Assembly (NCBI RefSeq): GCF_036669915.1
Contig: NC_089314.1
Span: 29,991,592 to 30,055,591 of the forward strand
Source of the DNA: Pocillopora verrucosa
Taxonomy: Eukaryota > Cnidaria > Anthozoa > Scleractinia > Pocilloporidae
Reading direction: 5' to 3'
DNA length: 64,000 nt
In this document: piece after piece, positions 49,769 to 60,648 of the stretch
Numbering within the stretch: position 1 is the first letter of the stretch
Layout: the number at the start of each line of letters is the position of its first letter
The notes under the pieces: generated by a model
What the model was told of the DNA's origin: nothing
What the model saw: the letters and a program-made list of their open reading frames with translations, nothing else
Database searches by the model: none
Program-made: the position numbers and the translations under genes

Positions 49769-52268
49769 TCAGAAATCCTTTGGTCTTATTTTCATCTCGG
49801 TTCTCTTGAGGGAGTAATGATGTCCTTTCCAGTCTTTCCAGTTCACTCCGTCAGCATGGGAGGAGTGATTGCCACGAAGATACAAGCCATTGAGATTTGA
49901 GCTGTGACACCAACGGTACCACCAGGCTCCTTTGAACTTAACGGCGCAGTTGTGATCCCTCCGAATGTCATTATCTTGATCTCTAGTGGTGAATGGCATA
50001 TCGCGATGCTTGGTAAGAGAGTCACCAGAATTTCCTGACAAAATGAGCCGCACTATGAGTATTACGTTTGACCAACAATGAGCCGTTCGTCATTCAAAAG
50101 AAATCTTAAAATATAAGATAAGTATAATTTAACAATGATAATATGGATTAAAAGCATTCTTAGTAATATCTATGATTCTTGTCGATGATTGTAGGGATTA
50201 AAATACTCAATACAATAATTACAATAAATATGTTCGCCGAGACACTCCTCAGATTTGGATTAGTTGGTCAGGTTAACTGCGAAAGATCCACCGACGAATA
50301 GATTTGGACTTATCAACGTCCGGTATGCGCCGTCCAGGATTGCACGGCGATGAGCTGAGGTTACTTCTTTGTCTTCCAAAGCTATTGATGTAAAAGATTT
50401 TAAGCATACTTACATTACTTAGCTCTCTCCTCCTCCCCCCCCCCCCCCCCCCCCACTTCTTAGAATGACTAGAATAGAGGAGACAAAATGACAGTTCTAC
50501 CTGAATAAGAACCAAGGATCAGCTTGTACTTGTCTTTCTCACTCATAACACCAAACAAGTTATACTCAGCATAAGCTGTGTTTCCTTCAAAGTCTTCAAA
50601 ATCCACACGCAGCGTGTTATTATCATCTGAGGTCAAGCGGTGAATCTTGTCCAGTCCGAGCCAAAACTCCCCACACAGGTCACCAAAGCCACGTTTGTAG
50701 TTGTTCCAGTTGCGGTAGAAATCAACCGAGCCGTCCAGTCTCTTCTGGAACACAGTCCATCCTCCACCCTCCGTTGTTTGGTCACAGAATACATCAAAGG
50801 CAGGCAAATTATCAGGTTTAATGGCGTAGACACCGTCAGCTGGTTTACCCGCGGATTTGTAGATTTCTGCGCAGTTTCTTTTGACTGAAAATCAGTTAAA
50901 AAAAAAAAACAAAAAACAAAACAACACTCCTACTTTAAATTGTTTGGATATTGAGTGCTTTTTGTTTGCTTTCCTGACTATTGATCTGGCTGATAAAACT
51001 TGATTCTGAACATTAACAAATACCATTTATTCTTCCTTAATATCTACCAGCTATATTCATTTAAAATGACCGTACGTGGCATTTCCTTTTTAGCTTTCAT
51101 TCAGTGGTTAATATTTTTTTCTTGAAGTCAATTTTGAAACTTTAGTGAGTAACTCCTCGCGTACTACATGAGAGACTGGTCTACATAATCCAGCCACTTT
51201 ACCTTCAACTTGGCAGGTTTCTCCAGTGAATTTTTCCTGACAGACACAACGAAATCCTTTATTGGTGAATCCAGCTTGACAGGTGCCATTGTTTAAGCAT
51301 GGGCTGCTGCTGCATAAATTCTGTTGACAAAAGAAAGTAAGCCATAGTGCAGATCTTCCTTATGTTATGTCTTTAGCCTACGAAAACGAAACAATCTCTT
51401 CTGGCACCTCGATTGCAAGATATGTGTAACCCGGATTTTTCACGAGAAGAAATGGAGCATGGTTTTCCTCTGTGGCGTTAATCAACTCGCATTTTTGGTT
51501 TCCTCCTGCAACAGGTCCAATATTGATGGACACACAATTAGGCTCCAAATAACACATTACTCTGCAACTTCCTTCGTTGGGCACCTCTACACTTATGATG
51601 GTGTGATTTTTCATGGTCATGTTTGGTATTGGGTCCTTGAATATGATGTTTCGATAGTCGTCGTCTGTGGTAGGCAAAACAAATATATCGTTTAGTTTCC
51701 ACTCACTCGAGGTACTCTTTTATTTTCACTCATGAGAAAGGCACATTAGACCACTTTCTTTCAAAACTTTACTGCACGAGAACCCTGACGAATTTTCCCT
51801 AAAGGTGACTGTCATCTCTTGAAAATTAAACTTAACAAAAATCCATCTTTGATCGTAAATTAACGCGCGGAAAGAAAATATTAAGGAAAATATCAAGAAT
51901 ATTTTCACAGCGTTCATTACCACACCACGATATCTGTGAATCGTTTGTTTAAATTCATCATTTTGAACCATTGATGCGCATGTGATGGGGTCTTTTTGAA
52001 ATTTGGCTTTTTTTGTATCGCCTATTCTATAATAGTAGACATAATAGTTAGATAAAGATTGTCTGCTTAAAGATTATTTGCTCTGATAAGCAGGTAGCAT
52101 ATATAGTTTGTGTAATGGTTTTGAGGAAACGACACCAAAAAGATTAAATACAAGAAATTTGAAAAGGGATTTATACTCACCAGTGCAACAGAAACATGGT
52201 GGGAGAATAATTCCATGGAAGATATAGAGAATATTAATGATCGGTTGAATAGAAAACTTGAACTGCAT
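49769..52268 (-). CDS. FReD-H: secreted PAN-EGF-FReD protein, intact, recent duplicate of B
   Basis: Signal 52181-52268, PAN 51408-51664, EGF 51203-51320, FReD part 1 50501-50884, FReD part 2 49769-50034; 371 codons including stop. The last exon and 3' flank are almost identical to B but carry a cluster of replacement changes (WWYRWCHSS against [14 protein letters not shown] against IRWDH, AVKF against AIKF). FReD part 1 has NWNNYKRG where B has YWNDYKRG. The PAN exon instead resembles E: DDDYRN and the GTGCCA donor. The signal peptide is B-like again, so the gene is a mosaic. A run of 20 C (G in the transcript) lies about 45 bases into the last intron. The promoter module is at 53.02-53.13 kb. 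Confidence 0.85.
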
Positions 52269-53015
52269 CGCTATAAATAAATAATTGTAAATTCAAGGTA
52301 AAAATATGACAGTGAGCGTCCCAAAATATGAATCGTCCAGTTTTCCTGTAAATTTGAATGTAGACAAATGTAAGACAGGTGTTCGGCATTTATTTGCCAG
52401 CTTTGTCTACTTAAAGGGATAGTTAACTAGCGAAAAACGGAATAGAGCACATTACACTTTTTGGAGCTGACAGGAGTTTATCAATATGTTTATTTTCAGC
52501 CTGTTTAACTTTGAACTTGCGGCATTCAAGTTAAGAGCGAGAAACAAATTTTTGCAGACTTGCTACCGACAAAGATGTCAGATCACTTCTGAAATACAAA
52601 CTTTTAACAGTTTATCCTTTTTCATCTCAAAGCATTCTCCAATACGATAGAACAGCACTACACATTATTAAAATGAAAATTAACTTTGTAGCAACGGTAC
52701 AGTGGCTTAAGTTTTTTATGGCTCGTTTTGGTAATGGTAGTTGAGCATAGTAGTTAGCATTAAACATCACCTGATTTTATCTTAGTTAGACTGGTCGCAA
52801 GCATTCTGACTTTCGGATGGTATTTGAGACCTTCAACCTATAAAAAAAAACAAATTTGTAACGACCTTGACAGAATGTGAAACACCGTGTGGCTGAATTG
52901 ACAGAATTTTACACAAATGTTTTCTCGATCATTTCTGCTATCAGCGTAATTGGTCTGAGCAAGAAAGGCTCGGTCCAAGATATATAGATAAAGAGCTCAC
53001 AGAGACATTTCTTAC

Positions 53016-53133
53016 CTTCTGAGCGAAACAGTGTTTTTCGTATTTGGTTTTGTTCCTGAGATTATCAAAAGTGAAAACTAGCTTACGTGCTTTCCTTTAA
53101 TTTATAGAACTGTTTGAACGTAACTATGGTTAC
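53016..53133 (-). promoter_or_regulatory. FReD-H promoter and noncoding first exon
   Basis: Palindrome GTAACTATGGTTAC at 53120-53133, TATA-like box at 53099-53107, donor with the exon ending at 53016. The palindrome-to-TATA gap is shortened to 12 bases by a small deletion. Confidence 0.62.
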
Positions 53134-53877
53134 GAAACAAAACCGCTGTTCCATACGCCACACTCCTTCTTCCTGTCCAACTGTTCTAATTGTGTTAGTC
53201 ATCAGCTCATAGCTTTTCAATCTTAATTAATGACTGATCTCACATCTCAGTACCACTGGATATGACAGTCAACGAAATACTGCAGTGAAAAACAGAGAAT
53301 GTTTTGAAAAACTTATATGGCAACTCTTAAACAAAGCTGCAAATTATTTTAACAAAACACTTTCAGCGGGACATGTATGAAGTCTTAGAACTACACAATG
53401 TTTTCCTGTTTTCCCTGGATGTAACTAAGGTGTTATGACCAGTTTTGTGTCTCAAATGAAAAATTTATGAAAATATAAATTTTTAGAACCACACAATATG
53501 TCGCATTTTCCTTTCGGAGTTAACTATGGTGTTATATATGAGGTTATGCTTTTTCCAATTTAGAAAGTATCTTGCAAAAAATGCTCGCGACAAAATTACC
53601 CGATAAGTTAGACGGAAGGAACAGTACTGTACAATAAATTTTTTTCTCTGGATATTTTGAGCGGCTTTTCGCTGTGTTGTAGTAGGTAATTTTGTTTACG
53701 CTGAATGTTGAGGCCGGAAACCTTGATTTTTCTAGGAAAGAAGTTTCTAGGCTCCGCCTCCACCTTGGATAAATCGATGCACCTGTGATGTGTTTGAGAC
53801 AGAATTCTCCGAAAGACAGACTGCGAAAGCTAAGACATTTGTGTTTAATAAACTGATAATTGAAATCTCCGTGAATT

Positions 53878-54602
53878 TAAGAATTTGTTCATGCTTAGCG
53901 TGCGTATATCGAGTTATGGATGCACGCGGGAAATTTGGAGAGCACGAAAAATGCGTAAGAGAGGCGCAACCGAGGGCAACTATAGCTTTTTGAGTGCTCT
54001 CCAAACTTCCCGCGTGCATCCATAACTCGATATACGCACAGCTAAAAGCAAGAGCAAATTCTTTTATAACGGAGCGACGACAAGGATCTGCGCGAAGAAG
54101 CCTTTTATTGTGATACAGTGCAAAATTCTCACAACGCACAAAAAAAAAAAAACAAACGTTCCGATTGGCTGGTCAAAAACTGTGACACGCCACATTTTAT
54201 ACTTTGCTTTGAGCGAGAACATTTGAACCAGTTAACCGACAACTGTGAATGAAAAGCTCAAAATTTACGGGGAAAATGGAGAAAATCAGAGCCAAATGAA
54301 CTCAAGTGTCACTAAAAAATGTTTTAAAAGTCAAAGACCGAAACTACTTGGGAGTTTTTTTCGGCTTTATTTTTGTTGCTTGTTGGATCAGGACCTAAAA
54401 GGTCAATGCCGATAGAAAAATTGGGCAGTTCTTCGCTGGTTTCTTCCATATTTCAAAGAGAAAACTGCTCTGCAGCTTAACAAGACGGAAACTCTGAAGC
54501 CTGGTGAAAAAAATGCTCACGTCATCTTATTTACGCACGGGCGTGCTTAAATAAAGATTTTGTTCATATTTATATAGGGCAAGCACGCGCGCTATGTTGT
54601 AA
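53878..54602. mobile_element. Hairpin-bearing insertion upstream of FReD-H
   Basis: Compared with the equivalent flank of D (near 21470), about 725 extra bases interrupt CCGTGAATT/TGTTACA. Arms at 53881-53946 and 53992-54061 are reverse complements (GCGTATATCGAGTTATGGAT core). Confidence 0.5.
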
Positions 54603-54929
54603 TGTTACATTTTGAAAAGTAGGGCACACGCGAGCAAATTCTAATTGACACGTATGGACGCGTGAGTTTTCCAGGACTCGTTTTTCCCAACACTTTGTGC
54701 CACTTTGCCATTTAGAAGAAAAGCGATTCCGAATCGGAGAGGATGACACTCGTATGTTTTGTTAATTTGCTAGATACAAATAATCTTAAGCCACAACAAA
54801 GTTTGAAGCAGGTTTGCTTCCCTATTTTTGCTCTACTTTACCTCTCTTCTTTACAGTGTTACCTGAAAATTTCATTTCTCTAAGGCAACCAGGATGAAGA
54901 AATGATATCATGGAAATTATTGACATTTA

Positions 54930-55566
54930 CTAAAACCCGAAACATGAAAACGAAATGAAACTAGCGAAACCACCGAAATGACCAAAACAAAACGATCGAA
55001 ACGAAACGAACCTAACGACCAAAACGAAACGACCAAAAAAGTATACAAAAAAAAAAATAACCGTCATTAATAATAAAATGAATGCCCTCAGGTGTCAGAT
55101 GTCAGTCGTCATATTCTTCTTGTTTAGATTATGGTCTACTCCTGATCTACCTCACAGGGAAATTCAGTTATCTCTTGATTGCCATTGGCTTAGCATTAGG
55201 CGGCGAGGGAACCTAAATCAAAGAAAAAAAACAGTCAATAAAAGAGTCACGGACATAGACGTTGTCAATGAATACCGTAATCTGTTTCTTTCTCTCCTTT
55301 CCGTATACGCTTCAGTATTCAATGAGGCTGGCGTTACGTTCTGGAAACTAGATATAAGTGTCAAGTTAAAGTTTCAGTTGCTCGCGTGGTGGAAAAAATT
55401 AAGTTTCGTGAGACGGCCTTGATATGTAAAATCCTTAAATGCGAGAGAATATCTGAGGTGAAGTCAACTTTTTATCATCTACTCGTCTCGATCATTGTAG
55501 TGGTGTTGTTTTTGTCATAACGGTCGTTACGGTTTGGTCGTTTCGTTTTGCTGTTTCGGGTTTTAG
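54930..55566. mobile_element. 637-bp element with inverted ends CTAAAACCCGAAACA
   Basis: 15-base ends at 54930-54944 and 55552-55566 are exact reverse complements. Imperfect inverted similarity (AAACGA/CGAAAC-rich) extends about 80 bases. Truncated relatives lie at about 12.83-13.42, 21.54-21.77 and 29.37-29.62 kb. No transposase. Confidence 0.55.
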
Positions 55567-55650
55567 CAGATGCAAAAATTATAAACGATATCATCACACA
55601 TTCAACATTTTGGCTCAATATCTGTCCGCTAACAAAAGTGATCTTGATAG

Positions 55651-55790
55651 AAAGTGCTCACAAACTTGGGGAAAATGGCGATAAAATGCAAGGGCCATGT
55701 CGACTTTGAGGTTTTTTTTACTCAGGAAGCCAAAGGCCAGAGTGATGATAAAATATACGGTGTTACAGAGAATGTCATATACTGTTACAA
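55651..55790 (+). pseudogene. Exon Q, copy 4 (two-base frameshift)
   Basis: Acceptor CTTGATAG and donor ACAA|GTAAGC are present. The AAGGGCCATGTC segment is two bases shorter than in copy 1, breaking the frame. Confidence 0.4.
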
Positions 55791-56115
55791 GTAAGCACTG
55801 TACGATACTTCTTGTACTCTTGTTAAAAACAGGCTGTCATTAATGACAAGAAAACTTAGTTCTCTTAAATGTGTTGATAATGCAAATTGGTCCCGATAAA
55901 GGTTTTCAAAGGCTATCATTTCGAACGCCCCTCAACAGAGCTTTATTGATGACATCATTTACATCGTCGATCGACATAACTCCTGTAAATACTTTGACCC
56001 TCGTGCAAAAATGGACTTACGAAATAGGCCCCAGTAACTCGCTCTTCATTTTTTCAGTGAAACCTTCGCACTTAACTTTCCACATACTGACTTGCTATTG
56101 TGTTCTCGCCTACTC

Positions 56116-57066
56116 TAACCAATTAACAAATAGAGAAGCCTTGACTGTGCTCTGTTCTGTTATAAAGCACGCAGGAAGCGGCTAGAGCACGAAAGAAGTT
56201 TAGGGAGAAGCCAATCAGAATCCCTGTTAGAATGGTTCAAATAATCTAATTGGCTGTACAGGACAAAAACTGTCAAAAGTGTCAAACCATCAAAGTTCAC
56301 AATCTGCGATAGTTTACAAACTAAAATAGTTCGCTGCAGTGACTGATGTGACTTTCCCCTCAACGCATGGGAAAGGATATCAGAGCAAGCTCTAATTTTT
56401 TCACTCGAAGGGCGGCCGATGTAATTTCTGAGGCTTGCCGTAATGTGATGACCGGAGATCGCCATGATGAGCAAGCCGCGATGGACTTCAGCATGATCAT
56501 ATTCGCTCAGACATTGTCATGATTAGTATGAATTTGAAAGGTTATGCCAGTTTGGTTATATTTTTCATCATTTCTGTTTTGTTCTGTTTTGTTTTTGAAC
56601 ACTGAACTTTATATACTATACGAGTGTTAGTTGTGTTTAATTTTATTACCGTGCGTAAGCTTGCAATCTAACTGAGCGTGAAAATCTTTAAAACTCGGAA
56701 TGTCTATTTTGTTTTTCCCTTTGAGGATTTTTGTATCTGCGCACGTTTTAATAACGTAAATTACGGCGCCAGGTATGTTTACAAACCATTTTTTGGTACT
56801 TCTGTCGCTACTCGCCGGCTCGCTTGTTCCGAAATTTCACTTTCAATTATCGAAAAAAAGCTAAAAGAAATCCCGGAGAAGGTCGAACATAGTACAATTT
56901 GGCAGACGGCGTGACGGCTTTAGCTCAGCTCTATGCTCTATACTCTCATAGAGCACGCTCTTTCAACCAATGACAGCGCGCGTTATATCCGAACTTTATT
57001 ATAAACTCTTATAGAGCACGCTCTTTTAACCAATGACAGCGCGCGTTATATCCGAACTTTATTATA
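56116..57066. mobile_element. About 950-bp insertion ending in a tandem duplication
   Basis: Compared with the D flank near 21860, extra sequence interrupts ..GCCTACTCT / TTACATTTGG. Its right end is two tandem units of about 62 bases (56942-57066, GAGCACGCTCTTTCAACCAA ... GCGCGCGTTATATCCGAAC). Short open frames inside are unrecognised. Confidence 0.45.
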
Positions 57067-57866
57067 ATTACATTTGGAATTTTTTCAAAGTCATTATGAA
57101 GCATTATGTACAGATGAGCCTCGACATAAACAACGACATTGAGCGTGACAATATATATTTTCATAATTAAAGTGGGATATATCCATCCAGAGTAAGTTTA
57201 AGACTTATGTTCGTTTTAAATGTCGTTTTATCTCCCAGGTTTCGAGAATTTTTGTCAGATTCTTCTTCAACGTCCATTCGCTTGGAGAAGCGCTGGGATG
57301 CTGTTTACTTTAGGAGTGACTGGAAAGGATTTGACAATCATGACAAAGCTCGTTAAAAGACACTTCAAGAAAGTGACGATCATTCTTAAACAGCTTCTAC
57401 GGAGCATGCTACTTGTGTTCAGGTGTAGATAGTTTTATTTCACTTCGAAATAACTTGTTCTTGCCGCAGATATTTTTGCACGTTTTCCTGTTAATGGCAC
57501 CATTCTTTAGCGAGGCCAAGTTCACCTTATTTGCTTTGTTGAATTTGTTATGTATTTTTACTGTTACAAACTGTCATAATTTGTGGATTTCCTTAAAGTT
57601 AACAGACCGAAGAGCAAATGCTAAAATTGTTGCGCAGCTTTAGTAGTCGTAGACGTTGAACAGAGTAAAAGACTCTGAGCCCTTGATTCGGATCGAACCT
57701 ACCATCCGACCCTCACCCACCTCCCCTTCGATAACCGGTGGGATGCTTTAGAGATTCGAGTTTTTTCCTTGAGAACTACATTCTGTATCCTTTTCTTTCC
57801 CCTCCCCCCTCCACTCTCCCCCAGCCTACCGCTGTTGAAAACTGTTTGCTTCGTATTCAACCTTGT

Positions 57867-57870
<4 letters not shown>

Positions 57871-57941
<71 letters not shown>

Positions 57942-57951
57942 CTCTCTCTTT
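57871..57951 (+). repeat. (CT)n microsatellite
   Basis: About 80 bases of CT with one G interruption, directly abutting the TTTTTTCAG acceptor of ADCK5-like exon Y, so it forms the polypyrimidine tract. Confidence 0.9.
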
Positions 57952-58089
57952 TTTCAGGAACTTAAACACAGTTCTACACATTAATCAGGAACTAGGAGAA
58001 CCAGTGGATAAATTTGTTCTCATGGCCAGATGGTTGGTGAAAAATATTTGTATCCTGTGGTCTTCTTTCTGTTTTAATAAAACAAGGAA

Positions 58090-58560
58090 CAACGCGGTTC
58101 CTGATGCACCTTGTTAGGAAGGTGAGATGGTTGGTGTAGCGTGCGAGCTTGCACCCTAAAAACATCAACAGGGACCTTGTTAGGAAGGTGAGATGGTTGG
58201 TGTAGCGTGCGAGCTTGCACCCTAAAAACATCAACAGGGATATTGGAATAGAAATTCCAGAAGCGTGGATGCCCACGATCAAAAAAACACAACAACAGGA
58301 GAGCCGTGCGACAGCGGACCGCCGAGGGAGCAAATCACTGAGTGAACAGCAAGGATCGAAATTCACCAAGCTGTTGAAAAACAACTAATCATAGCAGAGG
58401 ATCATGCTTTATAACATCATGCATGACCAGTCGACCTCGTCGCTTGAAGAAGACTAGCAGTATGCAGTCGAAACGTCGCGATCTACATCACACGTGACTA
58501 CATCATGAGACAAACGAAAAACTTAGCTTTTATTGTTATTCACCACAATGAATAACCACA
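58090..58560 (+). mobile_element. Penelope-like ORF end inside the ADCK5-like intron
   Basis: A frame reads KNINRDIGIEIPEAWMPTIK and runs to KFTKLLKNN-stop at about 58388, resembling the NRD.G end of Penelope-like polyproteins. It is followed by CTTGAAGAAGACTAGCAG ... GTCGAAACGTCG. Two exact 66-base tandem units start at 58108 and 58174 (ACCTTGTTAGGAAGG ... AACAGGG). Confidence 0.45.
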
Positions 58561-58919
58561 ACCTTTTCTACGAAATCTTTCCGTTTTGTTTTTGCTTTTA
58601 TTCACGGTTTTTGATTGTTTTTATCGAAATACTTCGAAGGTGAGAAAAGAGATTTCCAGTTAATCTACCAGTATAAATATAGGTCGAATTTTGGAAAATT
58701 TCAAAAGTTTCCATGGTAGTGACTGGTTCAGTTTTTACGGTTCGCAAAACGAGTTATTATCGCATAGGGAGCCCGCCAGCTCGAACGCGGTTTCTACCTT
58801 CCTTGTCCTTAAAGTGTTCTGACTTCCGGTTCTCTGTTACGAATCTAATTCCGATTATTGTACTTCCAGTAATTGGATGATACTGCTACATCACATCCGG
58901 GCATACGTTTTACGACTGG

Positions 58920-59040
58920 CATCTGATAGTTTTTAAACCCAAAGCCCAAACACAAGAGCCAGGTCGTGGGCTAAACAGACGGTGATAAGAGGTTTTATAT
59001 GCGGAGAAACACCGCCGGTAATCGGCTCTCATTGAATCCG
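58920..59040 (+). mobile_element. SINE body without head
   Basis: Matches the type 2 body from GATAGTTTTTAAAC through ACACCGCCGGTAAT. The tRNA-like head is replaced by unrelated sequence. Confidence 0.5.
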
Positions 59041-59464
59041 TGTTGATCTTGTAGAATGACTAGAAGTTAATTTCTCCTTACATTATTGCCCCTGAATTAA
59101 ACATTAAGGTCATGGGAAGAAAGTAAATGATCACCAACTGAAGAAGCTCTTGATTGTTAAACAAATTCTCCCTGTCATCATCTTAGGAAATGTATAGAGA
59201 GCAGTATGGAGAATATGCATCCTGATGTTAGGGTGTAAAGGGTGAAACGAAGGTGAATCGTTTGAGCCTGTCACTAACAAATTTCTTGTTGTTACTAGAG
59301 CCATGAGTTTCAGAGCGTGGATCGTGGAAAGCTACTTGGAGATTCTTCAGTACCTGGGGCGTGCACCTAAAGATATGGACAAATTCACCTCTAAATTAAA
59401 AACCTTACATGAGTTGGACGCCATAGCCGCAGAACGAGCCAAAAGAACGGTCTTGGTTCCTTGA

Positions 59465-60640
59465 TTTCGTTCCCTATCGCATTCAAATCGGGAATAACTG
59501 AAAACTTTGATGTATCAAGGATTTTAATCATTTGTAAGTAAATAGAGCTGTAGTAGTCCTCTTTTAGCCTGCAAACCAACGATCACAAGCAATCCAAAAG
59601 GCCACTTTCGATATATCAAAATTCTAACATGGCTCAGAGGCTAGGGGGTATAAAACAAAATAAATTTATTTTTCATCTCTCAACCTCGATGTGATTTCTT
59701 TTGGTGGCGCAGGATGGTTCAACTGTAGTTCAATTTTTGTTTACAAGATAATTTAGTTTTATCAACTGGGTTCATAATGTAAATAGCCACCCTAAAGAGT
59801 TTCCAAAGCTGAAGCTTCGGTCGGAGGCCCTTCGTCATTCGCTCTGACAACGGGCGTCAGAACCTGTTGCTTGACGAGAACAACCAACGGCTTCAATGAA
59901 TATCACCAGAACATTAGGGACCAAACAGTATTATTGATGATCTTTTCGCACATGTAGTCGCATGATTTCGATGACATGTCAAGTTTTCACAACAGTTTCC
60001 GCTCGTAAGAAGAGAGAGGCACTGTTGAGAGCAAAGTGTGTTGCCTTAGAACTCAACAAAATTGGCCGATCAGGGCACACAATCAGACCCTTTGCACATA
60101 ACATTTGGGACACTTTCCTAGAGTGAGCTCAATTATTCTCATTTCCCAAGTCGTCACCCTGGATGTCACTCCCCTTTCCCTGGACAGCATAGCCCAAAGC
60201 TTAATTAACGCTGTTTGATCCACTGTAAAAGAATGGGCCACCCAGCGAAGCAAGCAGCAAGGAAAACCTATTCGATCGAAATATATCAAAGGCTCTAGTC
60301 CTCGATGAAAACTCGCAATCCTATTGGTTTTCTGCAGCGTGGTCCGATATTGATCAAGAAACATTCACAAGCTGTTTTAGTTCTACCCAATATTTTATCT
60401 AACCTTTAATTTCTGAGTGACTAACATCTAATTTCTCCTTACAATATCACCCCTGAATGAAACTTCAAGGTCATAAGGAAAAAGGAAATCATCATCAACC
60501 GTAGAAGCTCTTGATTGTTGGATAAATTCTCCTCGTCAGCACCTCAGGAAATGTATAGGGACCAATATTGATAAAGTGCATACTGATGTTCTGATGAAAG
60601 GGATAACAATCCATCGATAACTGATTCCTGTTCTCTTTTC
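59465..60640. other. Intergenic stretch between ADCK5-like fragments
   Basis: Begins with the usual post-terminal-exon flank, then a degenerate Penelope-like tail (59745-59870). 60420-60600 is an old diverged copy of the flank seen at 1545-1730. 59880-60420 shows nothing I recognise. Confidence 0.4.
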
Positions 60641-60648
60641 TGTTGAAG

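Larger units (their letters stand above)
57239..59464 (+). pseudogene. ADCK5-like fragment, the most complete 3' end in the window
   Basis: Exon X 57239-57422 ends ..SMLLVF-AG|GTGTAG. Exon Y 57958-58036 starts TTTTTTCAG|G and reads NLNTVLHINQELGEPVDKFV then LMARWL. The split codon AG|G joins them in frame as ..LLVFRNLNTV.., matching the ADCK5 run LLVLRNINTVRAINVALGAP. The terminal exon is 59299-59464. The exon or exons expected between Y and the terminal exon are not seen; that intron holds a Penelope-like ORF end (about 58.1-58.55 kb). ADCK5 is an atypical, probably mitochondrial, kinase of the UbiB/coenzyme-Q family. No catalytic exon lies upstream within the window, so this piece is not a working gene. 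Confidence 0.75.

Noticed and set aside
53747..54139. 130-codon minus-strand frame
   Set aside because: It runs across a hairpin insertion boundary and its two halves are each other's inverted repeat; not a gene.
57738..58117. Serine-leucine rich frames
   Set aside because: Translation of the CT microsatellite, apart from the short real exon Y at its end.
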